NCBI RefSeq assembly: GCF_014642835.1
Contig: NZ_BMJA01000001.1
Coordinates: 1,989,324 to 2,053,323 of the forward strand
Reading direction: 5' to 3'
From: Dyella nitratireducens
Lineage (GTDB): Bacteria > Pseudomonadota > Gammaproteobacteria > Xanthomonadales > Rhodanobacteraceae
DNA length: 64,000 bases
Position 1 is the first letter of the stretch, and every line of letters begins with the position of its first letter. The notes under the pieces were generated by a model. It ran no database searches, was not told where the DNA came from, and was given only the letters and a program-made list of their open reading frames with translations. Below, piece after piece: positions 8,235-15,803 of the stretch. The position numbers and the translations under genes were made by a program.

Positions 8235-10406
8235 CTAATGGCTCTTTGCTATCGCGATTCGGCCCGGTAGTTGTGTATCGAGAAATGCGTACATGTCGGT
8301 GCTGAGAGAGGCAGCAGCGGCTTCGGACCCCGCACCATGCCCTGCATTGTCATCCAGGCGAATCCAGACCGGCTTGCCGCTGCGTGAGGCCGCCCGCAGT
8401 CGCGCAGCGAACTTGCCGGTTTCCCATGGCTCTACCCGACTGTCGTTGAGCCCAACCATGAGCAGCACGGATGGATAGTTCACGCCATCACGGATGTGCT
8501 GATAGGCGTCCATCGCCGCAAGAATGTGCAAGCCCTCGGCGGTACGCGGATCGCCCGTTTCACCGATCTGATTCGCTCCGTTCTGCTGTTCAAGCAGCCT
8601 GACCGGGTTGAGCATCCCTACGTCGATCACGGCGGCACCAAATGACTGCGGCGATTGCGTCAGTGCATTTCCAGCCAGTATTCCACCAAAACTCTGGCCA
8701 TACAGGGCCGTGCGATCAGAGGTCGTATAACCGAGCTTGACGAGTGTCTCGCCACAGGCGATCACGTCGTCGATACTTTTTCCCTTGTTTGCACCTTGCC
8801 CGGCCCGATGCCAGGCATCGCCTTTTTCTCCACCACCGCGAACATGGGCTATGGCGTAGACTCCGCCCTCTTTCGCCCATTCCAGCCGCCGTGGACTGAA
8901 GAACGGTTGCAGGCTGACGCCATATCCGCCGTAGCCTTCGAGAATGGAGCGGTTTTCCCGGTCCAGCACCACATCTCGACGATGAAGAATGGTCAACGGT
9001 ACACGCGTACCATCCTTGCTCACGGCCTCTGTCTCCACGGCAACCACATCGCTGAAATCCAGAGGACTGATTGCTGTAAGTCCCGTATCTTGAAAACGGG
9101 ATTGGCCAGGCTTGTACAGGAAAATAGCCGGCGAACGGACCCATCCTTCCAGCGTCGTTACAAAGCCATCACCCCGAGGGTCTGTGCTGAATTCCCAGGC
9201 ACTACCCGCAAAAGGCGTGGTGCTCGCGGTAAGCACGCCCGTCTTGTAGTCAACGCGGTCAAAACTGTCGATGCCATCCGTCATGTGCTTTGCATACAGG
9301 GCATCGCATGCCGCCTGGATATTGGTCAATACCGAGCCGGACGCTTCGGGGATCACTTCACGGGCCTGCGCCAGCGATATCTCCGGCGCGGAGAGATCCA
9401 TCGCCAATAGCCGGCCGTTCGGGTGATTCTGCATGGACATCACATACAACGTGTTTTTGTGCAGCGCTGCACCTTGCACGTTGTCCGCGTAATCGACGAC
9501 GCAATGCCAATGAGTAGCACCTCTTACAACCCCGGCACGTGGGGCGTAACACAGGCGTTGTTCCTGGCGGGCTCCTCCTATCTCCGCAAGTGCCCAGGAT
9601 GAATCTTCCTGCACATCAATCACGGGAAATTCGTTGCTTGCCAAGCGGAGACCATCGTTGCGGCCACGCTCTGCCAAAACCATGTCTTGTACCGACGGCG
9701 CTCCAAGGCGATGTAGCCGGGCATGCATATTCTGCATGGGGTCGCCCTTTACTTGCTCCGCAGGCGGTGCCAGTTGCGTGTAGGTAAATCCGGTCCCATC
9801 CGGTAACCAGAGCGCCGAAAATTCACCCCACACGGGTTCGACCACATCGGGCAACCAGGTGACATGGTCTACATCGAGGAGCTGGATACGGCTTATTTCG
9901 TTGCCTTCGTGATCGATATTGACGGCGATCCGCTTTCCGTCCGGCGAAGGCATGAACGTGGTGATGCCAGCTGCCCCCTTGCCATCCTTGATATCTGCCG
10001 CATCGACCAGCAACCGTTGTGAACCATCCGGCTCACGCACCATCAATTTTCCTCGACTGTTGCCTTCCCGCCGCAAATAGAAAAGACGCCCAGCCGCAAG
10101 TACGGGATGGTTGTTGAATTGATAGTCGTTGGCGGCGGCCCGCATGCGGTCCCGCCACAGTCCCATGGTTGGCATGGCATCCAGCCGCGAACGCGTGTAT
10201 CCACCTTGTGCCTGCAACCAAGCTTGAAACTCGGCATTGTTCTTGCCCTCCATCCAGCGGTATGGATCGGGCAAGGTCAGCCCAAAGGCATGATCGACCA
10301 CGTTGACCGTACGAGCGCTTGGCGGCGCCTGTGTCTGTGCGAAAACCATCCATGACATGCAAACACAAGTCAGCATGGCGCTCAGGCACACCCGTCGACT
10401 GTTCAT
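8235..10406 (-). CDS. Secreted prolyl-oligopeptidase family (S9A) serine peptidase (723 aa)
   Basis: A prolyl oligopeptidase-type enzyme that cleaves proline-containing peptides, with an N-terminal beta-propeller (to about residue 430) and a C-terminal alpha/beta-hydrolase domain. A signal peptide (cleavage after MVFAQ, about residue 24) points to the periplasm or outside. The catalytic triad can be placed: Ser572 in YGQSFGG, Asp655 in GLNDSRVEPWE and His690 in DNAGHGAG. The nucleophile motif is GQSFGG rather than the common GGSNGG, a mild subfamily variation. The start has GGAGGG 7-8 nt upstream. Monocistronic in this view, flanked by repeats downstream. Confidence 0.92.
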   Translation of the reverse strand: MNSRRVCLSAMLTCVCMSWMVFAQTQAPPSARTVNVVDHAFGLTLPDPYRWMEGKNNAEFQAWLQAQGGYTRSRLDAMPTMGLWRDRMRAAANDYQFNNHPVLAAGRLFYLRREGNSRGKLMVREPDGSQRLLVDAADIKDGKGAAGITTFMPSPDGKRIAVNIDHEGNEISRIQLLDVDHVTWLPDVVEPVWGEFSALWLPDGTGFTYTQLAPPAEQVKGDPMQNMHARLHRLGAPSVQDMVLAERGRNDGLRLASNEFPVIDVQEDSSWALAEIGGARQEQRLCYAPRAGVVRGATHWHCVVDYADNVQGAALHKNTLYVMSMQNHPNGRLLAMDLSAPEISLAQAREVIPEASGSVLTNIQAACDALYAKHMTDGIDSFDRVDYKTGVLTASTTPFAGSAWEFSTDPRGDGFVTTLEGWVRSPAIFLYKPGQSRFQDTGLTAISPLDFSDVVAVETEAVSKDGTRVPLTILHRRDVVLDRENRSILEGYGGYGVSLQPFFSPRRLEWAKEGGVYAIAHVRGGGEKGDAWHRAGQGANKGKSIDDVIACGETLVKLGYTTSDRTALYGQSFGGILAGNALTQSPQSFGAAVIDVGMLNPVRLLEQQNGANQIGETGDPRTAEGLHILAAMDAYQHIRDGVNYPSVLLMVGLNDSRVEPWETGKFAARLRAASRSGKPVWIRLDDNAGHGAGSEAAAASLSTDMYAFLDTQLPGRIAIAKSH

Positions 10407-10581
10407 GACGAAGCCCTCCAGAAGCGAGACACTTCCGAATCGGTGAATCGTTCGAGATCGCCTGGATGCCCCTGCCCAAGCTTCGGCGATGCTACGTCGA
10501 ACCCATCACCGAAGTCGTCAAGATTCGTCCACAAAAGCGTGAATAACCTATTAAACAGGCGTACTTGAAGGGAGAGTGCTT

Positions 10582-10872
10582 ATGAGCCGCAGCCTATTTT
10601 CACGCCCGAGTGCCTGGGTTCCTCTCGCGATGTCGTTCACGGCGCTGTGCATCGTCGTTGGCCACCTTGGCTTCTTTGGCACCGCTCGTGAGGCAGATGA
10701 AGGCGCCGCTGCACATCTGTTCCAGCTTTTCATGGCTGGACAAATTCCCATCATCGCGTTCTTTGCCATCCGATGGCTGAGGCGTAGGCCCAAGCCTGCC
10801 TTGCTGGTTCTGGCCTCGCAGGCTTTGGCGGGTGTGGCGGCATGTGTCCCTGTTTGGTATTTCAATTTGTAG
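10582..10872 (+). CDS. Small hypothetical membrane protein (96 aa)
   Basis: No family recognised. Three hydrophobic segments are visible: VPLAMSFTALCIVVGHLGFF near residues 13-33, LFQLFMAGQIPIIAFFAI near 46-64 and LLVLASQALAGVAACVPVWY near 73-93, separated by charged turns (RRRPKP). ATG 10582 is preferred over the in-frame GTG at 10576 because GGGAG sits 7 nt before it. Divergent from the S9 peptidase gene, with a 175 bp shared upstream region. Confidence 0.7.
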   Translation: MSRSLFSRPSAWVPLAMSFTALCIVVGHLGFFGTAREADEGAAAHLFQLFMAGQIPIIAFFAIRWLRRRPKPALLVLASQALAGVAACVPVWYFNL

Positions 10873-10992
10873 TGCCGCCATGTGATTCGGATGGATGGTT
10901 TTCGCAGCGACGCGAACAACGTGTTCAAGGCGCTGCATATGCGCGTGCAGCGCGAGAACCGGGAGTTGTATCCGCTGGCGGAGCAGGTCTAG

Positions 10993-11141
10993 GGACTGAG
11001 ATTTTCCCGCATTTTTGGCCCGCTATTCTGACGAAATCCAGGATTACTTCGACCCCGTTTCGAAGCGAATCGTCATTCCGGCGAAGGCCGGAATCCATAG
11101 CCAGTGCGAAGCATGGATTCCGGCGTTCGCCGGAATGACGA
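10993..11141. repeat. Composite REP-like repeat, copy 1 (unique arm plus palindrome)
   Basis: The palindrome 11070-11141 (arms TCGTCATTCCGG.../...CCGGAATGACGA) is preceded by about 75 bp that also match the copy at 63.8 kb (shared pieces CGAAATCC, CTTCGAC, TCGAAGCGAATCGTCATTCC). The repeat unit is therefore larger than the hairpin alone. No gene is visible in the rest of 10873-11254. Confidence 0.75.
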
Positions 11142-11254
11142 CTCGCGCTGAAACAGCATTGTCGTGAACTTCGATTTTCCTGCCGGAATGACGGCAAACA
11201 ACGAGAGAGAGGCTCATCTCATACGCTGATTTAGCCAATGAATGCTGGCATGGT

Positions 11255-11644
11255 TTATTTCTTGGCTTTGGACTTGTTCAATGCCACCGCCGCGCGAACA
11301 AGCGCCTTCAACGCCTTCTCGTTGATTTTCTCGCCTTCATGAAAATCGATGGCGCGTCGCGTATTGCCATCGAGACTGGCGTTGAAGAGGCGCGAAGGGT
11401 CCGGCAAGAAAGCCCCTTTGGCGAAGGTCATCTTCACGGCGCTCTTGTAGGTTTCGCCGGTGCAGATCATGCCTTCGTGGTACCACACCGGAACCCCTCG
11501 CCACTTCCATTCCTCGACGACGTTGGGCTCGGCTTCCTTGATCAAGGCACGGAGTCGACCGAGCGTCTCGCCGCGCCAATCGCCCAGCTCTTCGATTCTC
11601 GCGTCGATCTGTTGAGAAGGCGACTGCGGTGCGCTTTTTGCCAT
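11255..11644 (-). CDS. DUF1801 domain protein (YdhG/YdeI-like, 129 aa)
   Basis: A small soluble alpha/beta protein of the DUF1801 family, whose function is not established. Family hallmarks are LRALIKEAEPNVVEEWKWR near residues 32-50, the WYHEG turn, and a C-terminal helical part ending in lysines (NKSKAKK). AAGGAG lies 8-9 nt upstream of the ATG, supporting the start. It is followed on the same strand, after an upstream gap of 62 bp, by the cupin/CMD pair, so it may share their transcript. Confidence 0.85.
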   Translation of the reverse strand: MAKSAPQSPSQQIDARIEELGDWRGETLGRLRALIKEAEPNVVEEWKWRGVPVWYHEGMICTGETYKSAVKMTFAKGAFLPDPSRLFNASLDGNTRRAIDFHEGEKINEKALKALVRAAVALNKSKAKK

Positions 11645-11706
11645 GTCCGTTTCTCCTTGTATCGACGGACTTTAATCCACACGAGGCCGGGATGCGCACG
11701 CAACCT

Positions 11707-12030
11707 CTAGGTCGTTTCCGCGAAGACTTTCCGAGCCACTTCGATAGCGGTATTGGCGCAGGGCCACCCGGCATAGAAAGCCAGATGCGTGATGAGCTCG
11801 ATCAGCTCTTCTTGCGTCACCCCGTTCTGTTGCGCGAACTTCAAATGAAACGGCAGCTCGTTGAAGCGGTAGAGCGCCACCAAGGTGGCCACCGTGATCA
11901 GGCTCCGATCCCTCTTCGGCAGTTCGGCGCGCTCCCACACTTGCCCGAACAACACCTGCCGGGTGTAGTCGTTGAGCGCAGGCGCCATGTCCGCATAAGG
12001 ACCGGCGCTGGGGTTGGTGTCGTTGCTCAT
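11707..12030 (-). CDS. Carboxymuconolactone decarboxylase family protein (107 aa)
   Basis: A small all-helical CMD-family protein, the fold used by AhpD-type peroxidases and by gamma-carboxymuconolactone decarboxylase. Visible features are RQVLFGQVWERAELPKRDR and ITHLAFYAGWPCANTAIEV; the single Cys in GWPCAN replaces the CxxC of true AhpD peroxidases, so a thiol-peroxidase role is doubtful. I take ATG 12030 (AAGGAG 7 nt upstream) rather than the GTG at 12033. Its ATG overlaps the cupin stop by one base (TGATG), so the two are translationally coupled. This cupin-CMD pairing is common and often tied to small-molecule oxidation. Confidence 0.85.
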   Translation of the reverse strand: MSNDTNPSAGPYADMAPALNDYTRQVLFGQVWERAELPKRDRSLITVATLVALYRFNELPFHLKFAQQNGVTQEELIELITHLAFYAGWPCANTAIEVARKVFAETT

Positions 12031-12440
12031 CACAGGGCTCCTTGACCTGACGAATACTGTTCATCAGTGACGTGTTCCATCCATTCGACGGCTTTGCCAT
12101 CCAGGTATTCCTGCACGGCGATGTGCGTCATCGAGGTGGTGGGCGTTGCACCGTGCCAATGGCGATGCCCCGGCGGGCACCAGATCACGTCGCCGGCGCG
12201 GATGACCTCAACGGGTCCACCTTCGCACTGCGTCCAACCACAACCAGCTATAACGATCAGGATCTGGCCGAGTGGATGGGTGTGCCATGCCGAGCGCGCG
12301 CCGGGTTCAAAGGTCACGCTGGCGCAGCCTACCCGCGCAGGTTCGGGGGCATTGAAGAGCGGGTCGATCCGCACGCTGCCGGTGAAGTAGTCGGCCGGAC
12401 CTTTTGCCGAGGCCTGCGTGCCGCCGCGGATGAGATGCAT
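12030..12440 (-). CDS. Cupin domain protein (136 aa)
   Basis: Single-domain cupin of the (R)-mandelonitrile-lyase-like/COG1917 type. Cupin motif 1 is seen as [19 protein letters not shown] (two His and the later Gly), and motif 2 as [10 protein letters not shown]. These His residues normally hold a metal ion, so a small metalloenzyme or sensor is expected; the substrate is unknown. GGAG lies 7 nt before the start. It is coupled to the downstream CMD gene through a TGATG overlap. Confidence 0.87.
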   Translation of the reverse strand: MHLIRGGTQASAKGPADYFTGSVRIDPLFNAPEPARVGCASVTFEPGARSAWHTHPLGQILIVIAGCGWTQCEGGPVEVIRAGDVIWCPPGHRHWHGATPTTSMTHIAVQEYLDGKAVEWMEHVTDEQYSSGQGAL

Positions 12441-12592
12441 GAGCTTGCTCCAAACATGAGAGAACCTCGCCAGTTTGTCTCAAGCACCGGTTGCTGATTA
12501 GATGGGAATGGGTGATTGCACCTATGACCGGTATCGATAAATCGGCTTGTAGGCCATAGGCACATAAGTTGCTTTGCTCTTGGGTTGCGTCG

Positions 12593-12617
12593 GCATGCAA
12601 AGCTAGGGCATGCAAAG
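12593..12617. promoter_or_regulatory. Direct repeat GCATGCAAAG, 15 bp period, upstream of the borosin methyltransferase
   Basis: GCATGCAAAG occurs at 12593-12602 and again at 12608-12617. The second copy contains the in-frame ATG at 12610. A regulatory repeat here favours the downstream start at 12643. Operator role is inferred. Confidence 0.35.
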
Positions 12618-12642
12618 TTTCAGGTCACTGCAAGACATCGCT

Positions 12643-13482
12643 ATGAACACATTGACTCTTCGTGCATCCAGTAGTCGCCGCGGCAGCCTCGCCTGTGTCG
12701 GCATGGGCATGACCCTCGGCTCCCACCTCACACCGCTTGCCCGCAGCCATATCGAGCGTGCCGACGTGGTGTTTGCGGCACTTTCCGATGGGGTGGTGGA
12801 AAAGTGGCTGCAGCGCATGCACCCGGATGTGCGCAGCCTCCAGCCCTACTACAAGGAGGGCAAGTCGCGACTGAAAACTTATAAAGAGTGGGTCGCGCTG
12901 ATGATGGCCGAAGTGCGTGCCAGCAAGCGTGTGTGCGGGGTGTTTTACGGCCACCCGGGCATTTTTGCCTGGTCGCCGCATAAGGCGATCGAGATGGCTC
13001 GCGCCGAAGGTTTCGAAGCGCATATGGAACCGGGCATTTCGGCCGAAGACTGCCTTTATGCGGACTTGGGCATCGATCCGGGCCGATTTGGGTGCCAGCA
13101 CTCCGAGGCCAGCCAGCTGCTTTTTTATGAGCGGCGCATCGACCCTACCGGTTATCTGGTGCTGTGGCAGGTGGGCCTGGTCGGCGATTGGTCGCTGGGG
13201 CGCTTCCAGACGGGGCCGGCGTACCGGCAGGTATTGGTGGAACGATTGGGCGAAGACTATCCGCTCGACCACGAGGTGATCGTCTACCGGGGCGCGACGC
13301 TGCCGATCGAGAAGCCGCGCGTACGGCGGGTTGCCCTGCGCGATCTGCCCCATATCGCGTTGACTGCCGAGGAAACGGTAGTACTGCCGCCAGCAGCGCC
13401 ACTGAAGTTGAACCAGGCGATGCGGGAGCGGCTGAATGCCTTGGACAAGCTGGAAAAGGCTGGCATGGAGACGCAAACCTAG
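12643..13482 (+). CDS. Split-borosin peptide backbone alpha-N-methyltransferase (279 aa)
   Basis: A tetrapyrrole-methylase-fold enzyme of the borosin type, which uses SAM to methylate backbone amides of a RiPP precursor. The borosin signature runs through the domain: ACVGMGMTLGSHLT (residues 17-30), PYYKEGKSRLKTY (68-80), VFYGHPGIF (100-108), EPGISAEDCLYADLGIDP (129-146) and LVLWQVG (172-178). The residues known to be catalytic in fungal OphMA (Y66, R72, Y76, Y98) have counterparts Y70, R76, Y80 and Y102 with identical spacing. Unlike OphMA, no peptide is fused at the C-terminus: the protein ends after a short helical tail. No cobalamin or siroheme gene is nearby, arguing against a tetrapyrrole substrate. 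The start is uncertain: ATG 12610 in the same frame would add 11 residues. Confidence 0.9.
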   Translation: MNTLTLRASSSRRGSLACVGMGMTLGSHLTPLARSHIERADVVFAALSDGVVEKWLQRMHPDVRSLQPYYKEGKSRLKTYKEWVALMMAEVRASKRVCGVFYGHPGIFAWSPHKAIEMARAEGFEAHMEPGISAEDCLYADLGIDPGRFGCQHSEASQLLFYERRIDPTGYLVLWQVGLVGDWSLGRFQTGPAYRQVLVERLGEDYPLDHEVIVYRGATLPIEKPRVRRVALRDLPHIALTAEETVVLPPAAPLKLNQAMRERLNALDKLEKAGMETQT

Positions 13483-13605
13483 AAACATCCAGCCGGGGAA
13501 CAATCTTTGCTTAGGGCACCTATGCCGATGAAATCAGCCCGCAGGTGTACGCAGTGCCATAATCAAGCGTAATAATGCTTGGATTGTGGGGTTTTAAATC
13601 ATGAG

Positions 13606-13627
13606 AAAAGGCACCTGAGTGCCGCTT
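13606..13627. terminator. Hairpin between methyltransferase and precursor genes
   Basis: GGCAC (13610-13614), loop CTGA, GTGCC (13619-13623), flanked by AAAA and CTTTT. It could be a weak terminator or attenuator that lowers or separates expression across the 189 bp gap, or protect the precursor mRNA 5' end. Confidence 0.45.
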
Positions 13628-13671
13628 TTCAGCGCAGAACCAGTACCACATAAAAAGCAGGGGAGGAAAAC

Positions 13672-13956
13672 ATGATTGACACACTCGACTTATTGGAAGC
13701 CATCGGCCGCGATGCATCGTTGCGCCACGCTTCGACGGAGGAGCTCACCAGCGCGCTTGTACAAGCGCAGGCGTCCGAGGCGCTCACTGCCGCGGTAGCG
13801 TCCGGTGATAGCTCACGGTTATTTGAGGAATTCGGACACATGCAGAACGAACCGCCTCAATCCGGCAACCACCCCTTTCACGAAGAAGAGCCGGATGAAG
13901 AGCAGCCGCTCGAAGTCCCGGTTCCCGAAAAAACGCCACCACCATCCGAGAATTAG
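13672..13956 (+). CDS. Split-borosin precursor peptide (94 aa) with Pro/Glu-rich tail
   Basis: Predicted substrate of the methyltransferase encoded 189 bp upstream. Residues 1-57 are helical and resemble the borosin-binding domain of split precursors such as Shewanella SonA: an opening LLEAIGRDASL segment and the closing LTAAVASGDSSRLFEEFG segment line up by eye with the corresponding SonA helices. Residues 58-94 are disordered-looking and very unusual: 10 Pro and 10 acidic residues of 37, with NHPFHEEEPDEEQPLEVPVP in the middle. Proline nitrogens cannot accept a methyl group, so the modifiable stretch is probably short (around H67-E77 or L80-V84). A strong ribosome site (GGGGAGG, 5 nt spacing) suggests high expression. 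The cyclase gene follows 10 bp later. Precursor status is inference from pairing and domain shape. Confidence 0.72.
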   Translation: MIDTLDLLEAIGRDASLRHASTEELTSALVQAQASEALTAAVASGDSSRLFEEFGHMQNEPPQSGNHPFHEEEPDEEQPLEVPVPEKTPPPSEN

Positions 13957-13966
13957 GCATCCTCAC

Positions 13967-15766
13967 ATGTCCGGGCTACCAAGCCACATCCGCTTTTGGT
14001 CTGCCTTAGCAGCCATGGCGTGGTGCTTGTTTGCGCAGCCCGGATACGCTGCCACGCCCATAGCAAGTCCTGCCAGGTTCCTCGACCAAGCTGAAAGCTT
14101 GCGCCTGAAAGATCATTCGCGATTCGTGCAGATGTTGGAGCAAATCCACCAGGAGTCTTCTTCCCTTTCCGAGAGCGAGCAATGGCATCTGCGTTACCTC
14201 GATGCGTGGGAAGCTCAATCCGACGGAAACTACGCCCAGTCTGAACTGCAGTTTCGCCAAGTCATCGATCATTCGGGCGACCCGGAACTGATTGGCAAAG
14301 CGTCGGCACGTCTCTTGAAAATCCTGTCGCTCAATCGGCACTACGACGAAGCCTTTGTTCTGGCCAATCACCTAGCGTCCACCCTGCCTCAGGTCAAGGA
14401 TGCTCAAGTGCGTTTTGACCTGCTGACGGAACTGTCGGAGATGCTGGATTTTGCCGACCAAACCGATCTGGCGCTCCAGTACGCACGTATGGCAGAAGAT
14501 GCCATTCCTCCTGGCGAGACTTCGTGTTTCCCGCTCATGCTACAAGCTGCGGCACTCTACAACGGCAAACGGTTGACATCAGCCAGCCCTGAGCCACGTC
14601 AAGCCATCGATGCCTGCACAACCGCCGGAGACCTTGTCTCCGCCAACGCGATATGGTTGGTGCTGGGTAGTATGTACATCGACGGCAATCAACCACTCAA
14701 AGCCCTGGACCTTCTCGATCAAATCGGCCCCTCTATCCGTACTGCTGGTTATTACCCTCACCTGCTGTCCTCGCAGGTAGAGCGCGCGCAGGCCTATCTC
14801 AAATCAGGCAATGACGACGAAGCAAAAAAGGCTGCCTTGGCAGCCCTGGCCATCAGCCATCCCGATGACACCGGCGACTGGGTGATGACCGATTACCAAG
14901 TGCTCTACCAGATCGAGAAGAAGCAGCGCCATGACGCTGCCGCACTGGCCTATCACGAACGCTTCTCTACTCTGGAGAAGAACCATCTCGACGACGTCCA
15001 TGCCCGGGCACTGGCCTATGACATGGCCGAGCAGCACTTGCTGGTTCAAAAGATGCAGACGGAAGGACTCAGCAAGCAGAACAGTATTCTGAAATTGCAG
15101 CAGGCATTGACCGGCAAAGCCGTCGAGACCAGCCGGCTGTATATCGCGTTGCTGTTATTGATGCTCGTATCGGTCGTCTTTTGGCTGTTTCGGCTCAAGC
15201 GCTCGCAGCTTCGTTTCAAAGAACTATCCAGCCTGGATGGGCTCACCGGCATCTTCAACTATCAGCACTTCATCAGCGAAGCGAGCCGCACCCTGCAGAT
15301 ACTGGAAAAAAGACGCAGCACGGCCTGCGTGATCGCCATCGACCTCGATCATTTCAAGCAGATCAATGACACCTACGGTCATGCACTCGGCGATACCGTG
15401 CTCAAACGCACCGTTGCCATCTGCCGGCATCAGTTGCGCCCCGACGATTTGTTCGGCCGCCTGGGCGGCGAGGAATTCTGCGTGCTGCTGTCAGGTTGCC
15501 ACCGCAACCAGGGCATGGCGATTGCCGACTGCATTCGCAAGGCTTTGGCAGCCACGCTGGTTGATGTAGAGGGGGGAGTCGTGTCGTTTTCCGCCAGCTT
15601 CGGCTTGGCGTGCACCGATACGTCGGGTTATGAGCTGCAGCGCTTATGCAAAGATGCGGATGCAGCGCTTTACAAGGCCAAGCGGACTGGTCGCAATCAG
15701 GTTGTTGCCAGTGGCGAACATATCGATCAAGTCCAAGCCCAGCACGCCGAGAAGTGGGCGAGCTAG
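13967..15766 (+). CDS. Membrane diguanylate cyclase with periplasmic TPR-like sensor, copy 1 (599 aa)
   Basis: Makes c-di-GMP from two GTP. A signal sequence (MAWCLFAQPGYAAT) leads to a periplasmic helical-repeat region (about residues 30-385, TPR-like), one membrane span near 391-410 (LLLLMLVSVVFWLF), then a GGDEF domain. The active motif is GGEEF at 500-504 and an inhibitory I-site RxxD (RPDD) lies at 491-494, so activity and product inhibition are both expected. The DLDHFKQIND metal site is intact. The start at 13967 is 10 bp after the borosin precursor stop, so co-transcription is likely. Its neighbour downstream is a paralogue, roughly 70% identical by eye. Confidence 0.9.
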   Translation: MSGLPSHIRFWSALAAMAWCLFAQPGYAATPIASPARFLDQAESLRLKDHSRFVQMLEQIHQESSSLSESEQWHLRYLDAWEAQSDGNYAQSELQFRQVIDHSGDPELIGKASARLLKILSLNRHYDEAFVLANHLASTLPQVKDAQVRFDLLTELSEMLDFADQTDLALQYARMAEDAIPPGETSCFPLMLQAAALYNGKRLTSASPEPRQAIDACTTAGDLVSANAIWLVLGSMYIDGNQPLKALDLLDQIGPSIRTAGYYPHLLSSQVERAQAYLKSGNDDEAKKAALAALAISHPDDTGDWVMTDYQVLYQIEKKQRHDAAALAYHERFSTLEKNHLDDVHARALAYDMAEQHLLVQKMQTEGLSKQNSILKLQQALTGKAVETSRLYIALLLLMLVSVVFWLFRLKRSQLRFKELSSLDGLTGIFNYQHFISEASRTLQILEKRRSTACVIAIDLDHFKQINDTYGHALGDTVLKRTVAICRHQLRPDDLFGRLGGEEFCVLLSGCHRNQGMAIADCIRKALAATLVDVEGGVVSFSASFGLACTDTSGYELQRLCKDADAALYKAKRTGRNQVVASGEHIDQVQAQHAEKWAS

Positions 15767-15803
15767 TTTTGAGTGGCCAAGCTGTCTTCGCTTGTGGCCC
15801 GCC

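Noticed and set aside
12610-12642. Upstream ATG 12610 as methyltransferase start
   Set aside because: It lies within a direct repeat, has no clear ribosome site, and adds 11 residues before the family's usual opening. Not excluded, only less likely.
12643-13482. Cobalamin/siroheme (tetrapyrrole) methylase role for the TP-methylase-fold enzyme
   Set aside because: The borosin-specific motifs and the OphMA catalytic spacing are present, no cobalamin or heme genes are nearby, and a plausible peptide substrate follows.
13805-13966. N-terminal extension of the first cyclase into the precursor gene
   Set aside because: The extension overlaps the precursor in another frame and its sequence is Arg/Lys/Ser-rich nonsense; the signal peptide begins at 13967.
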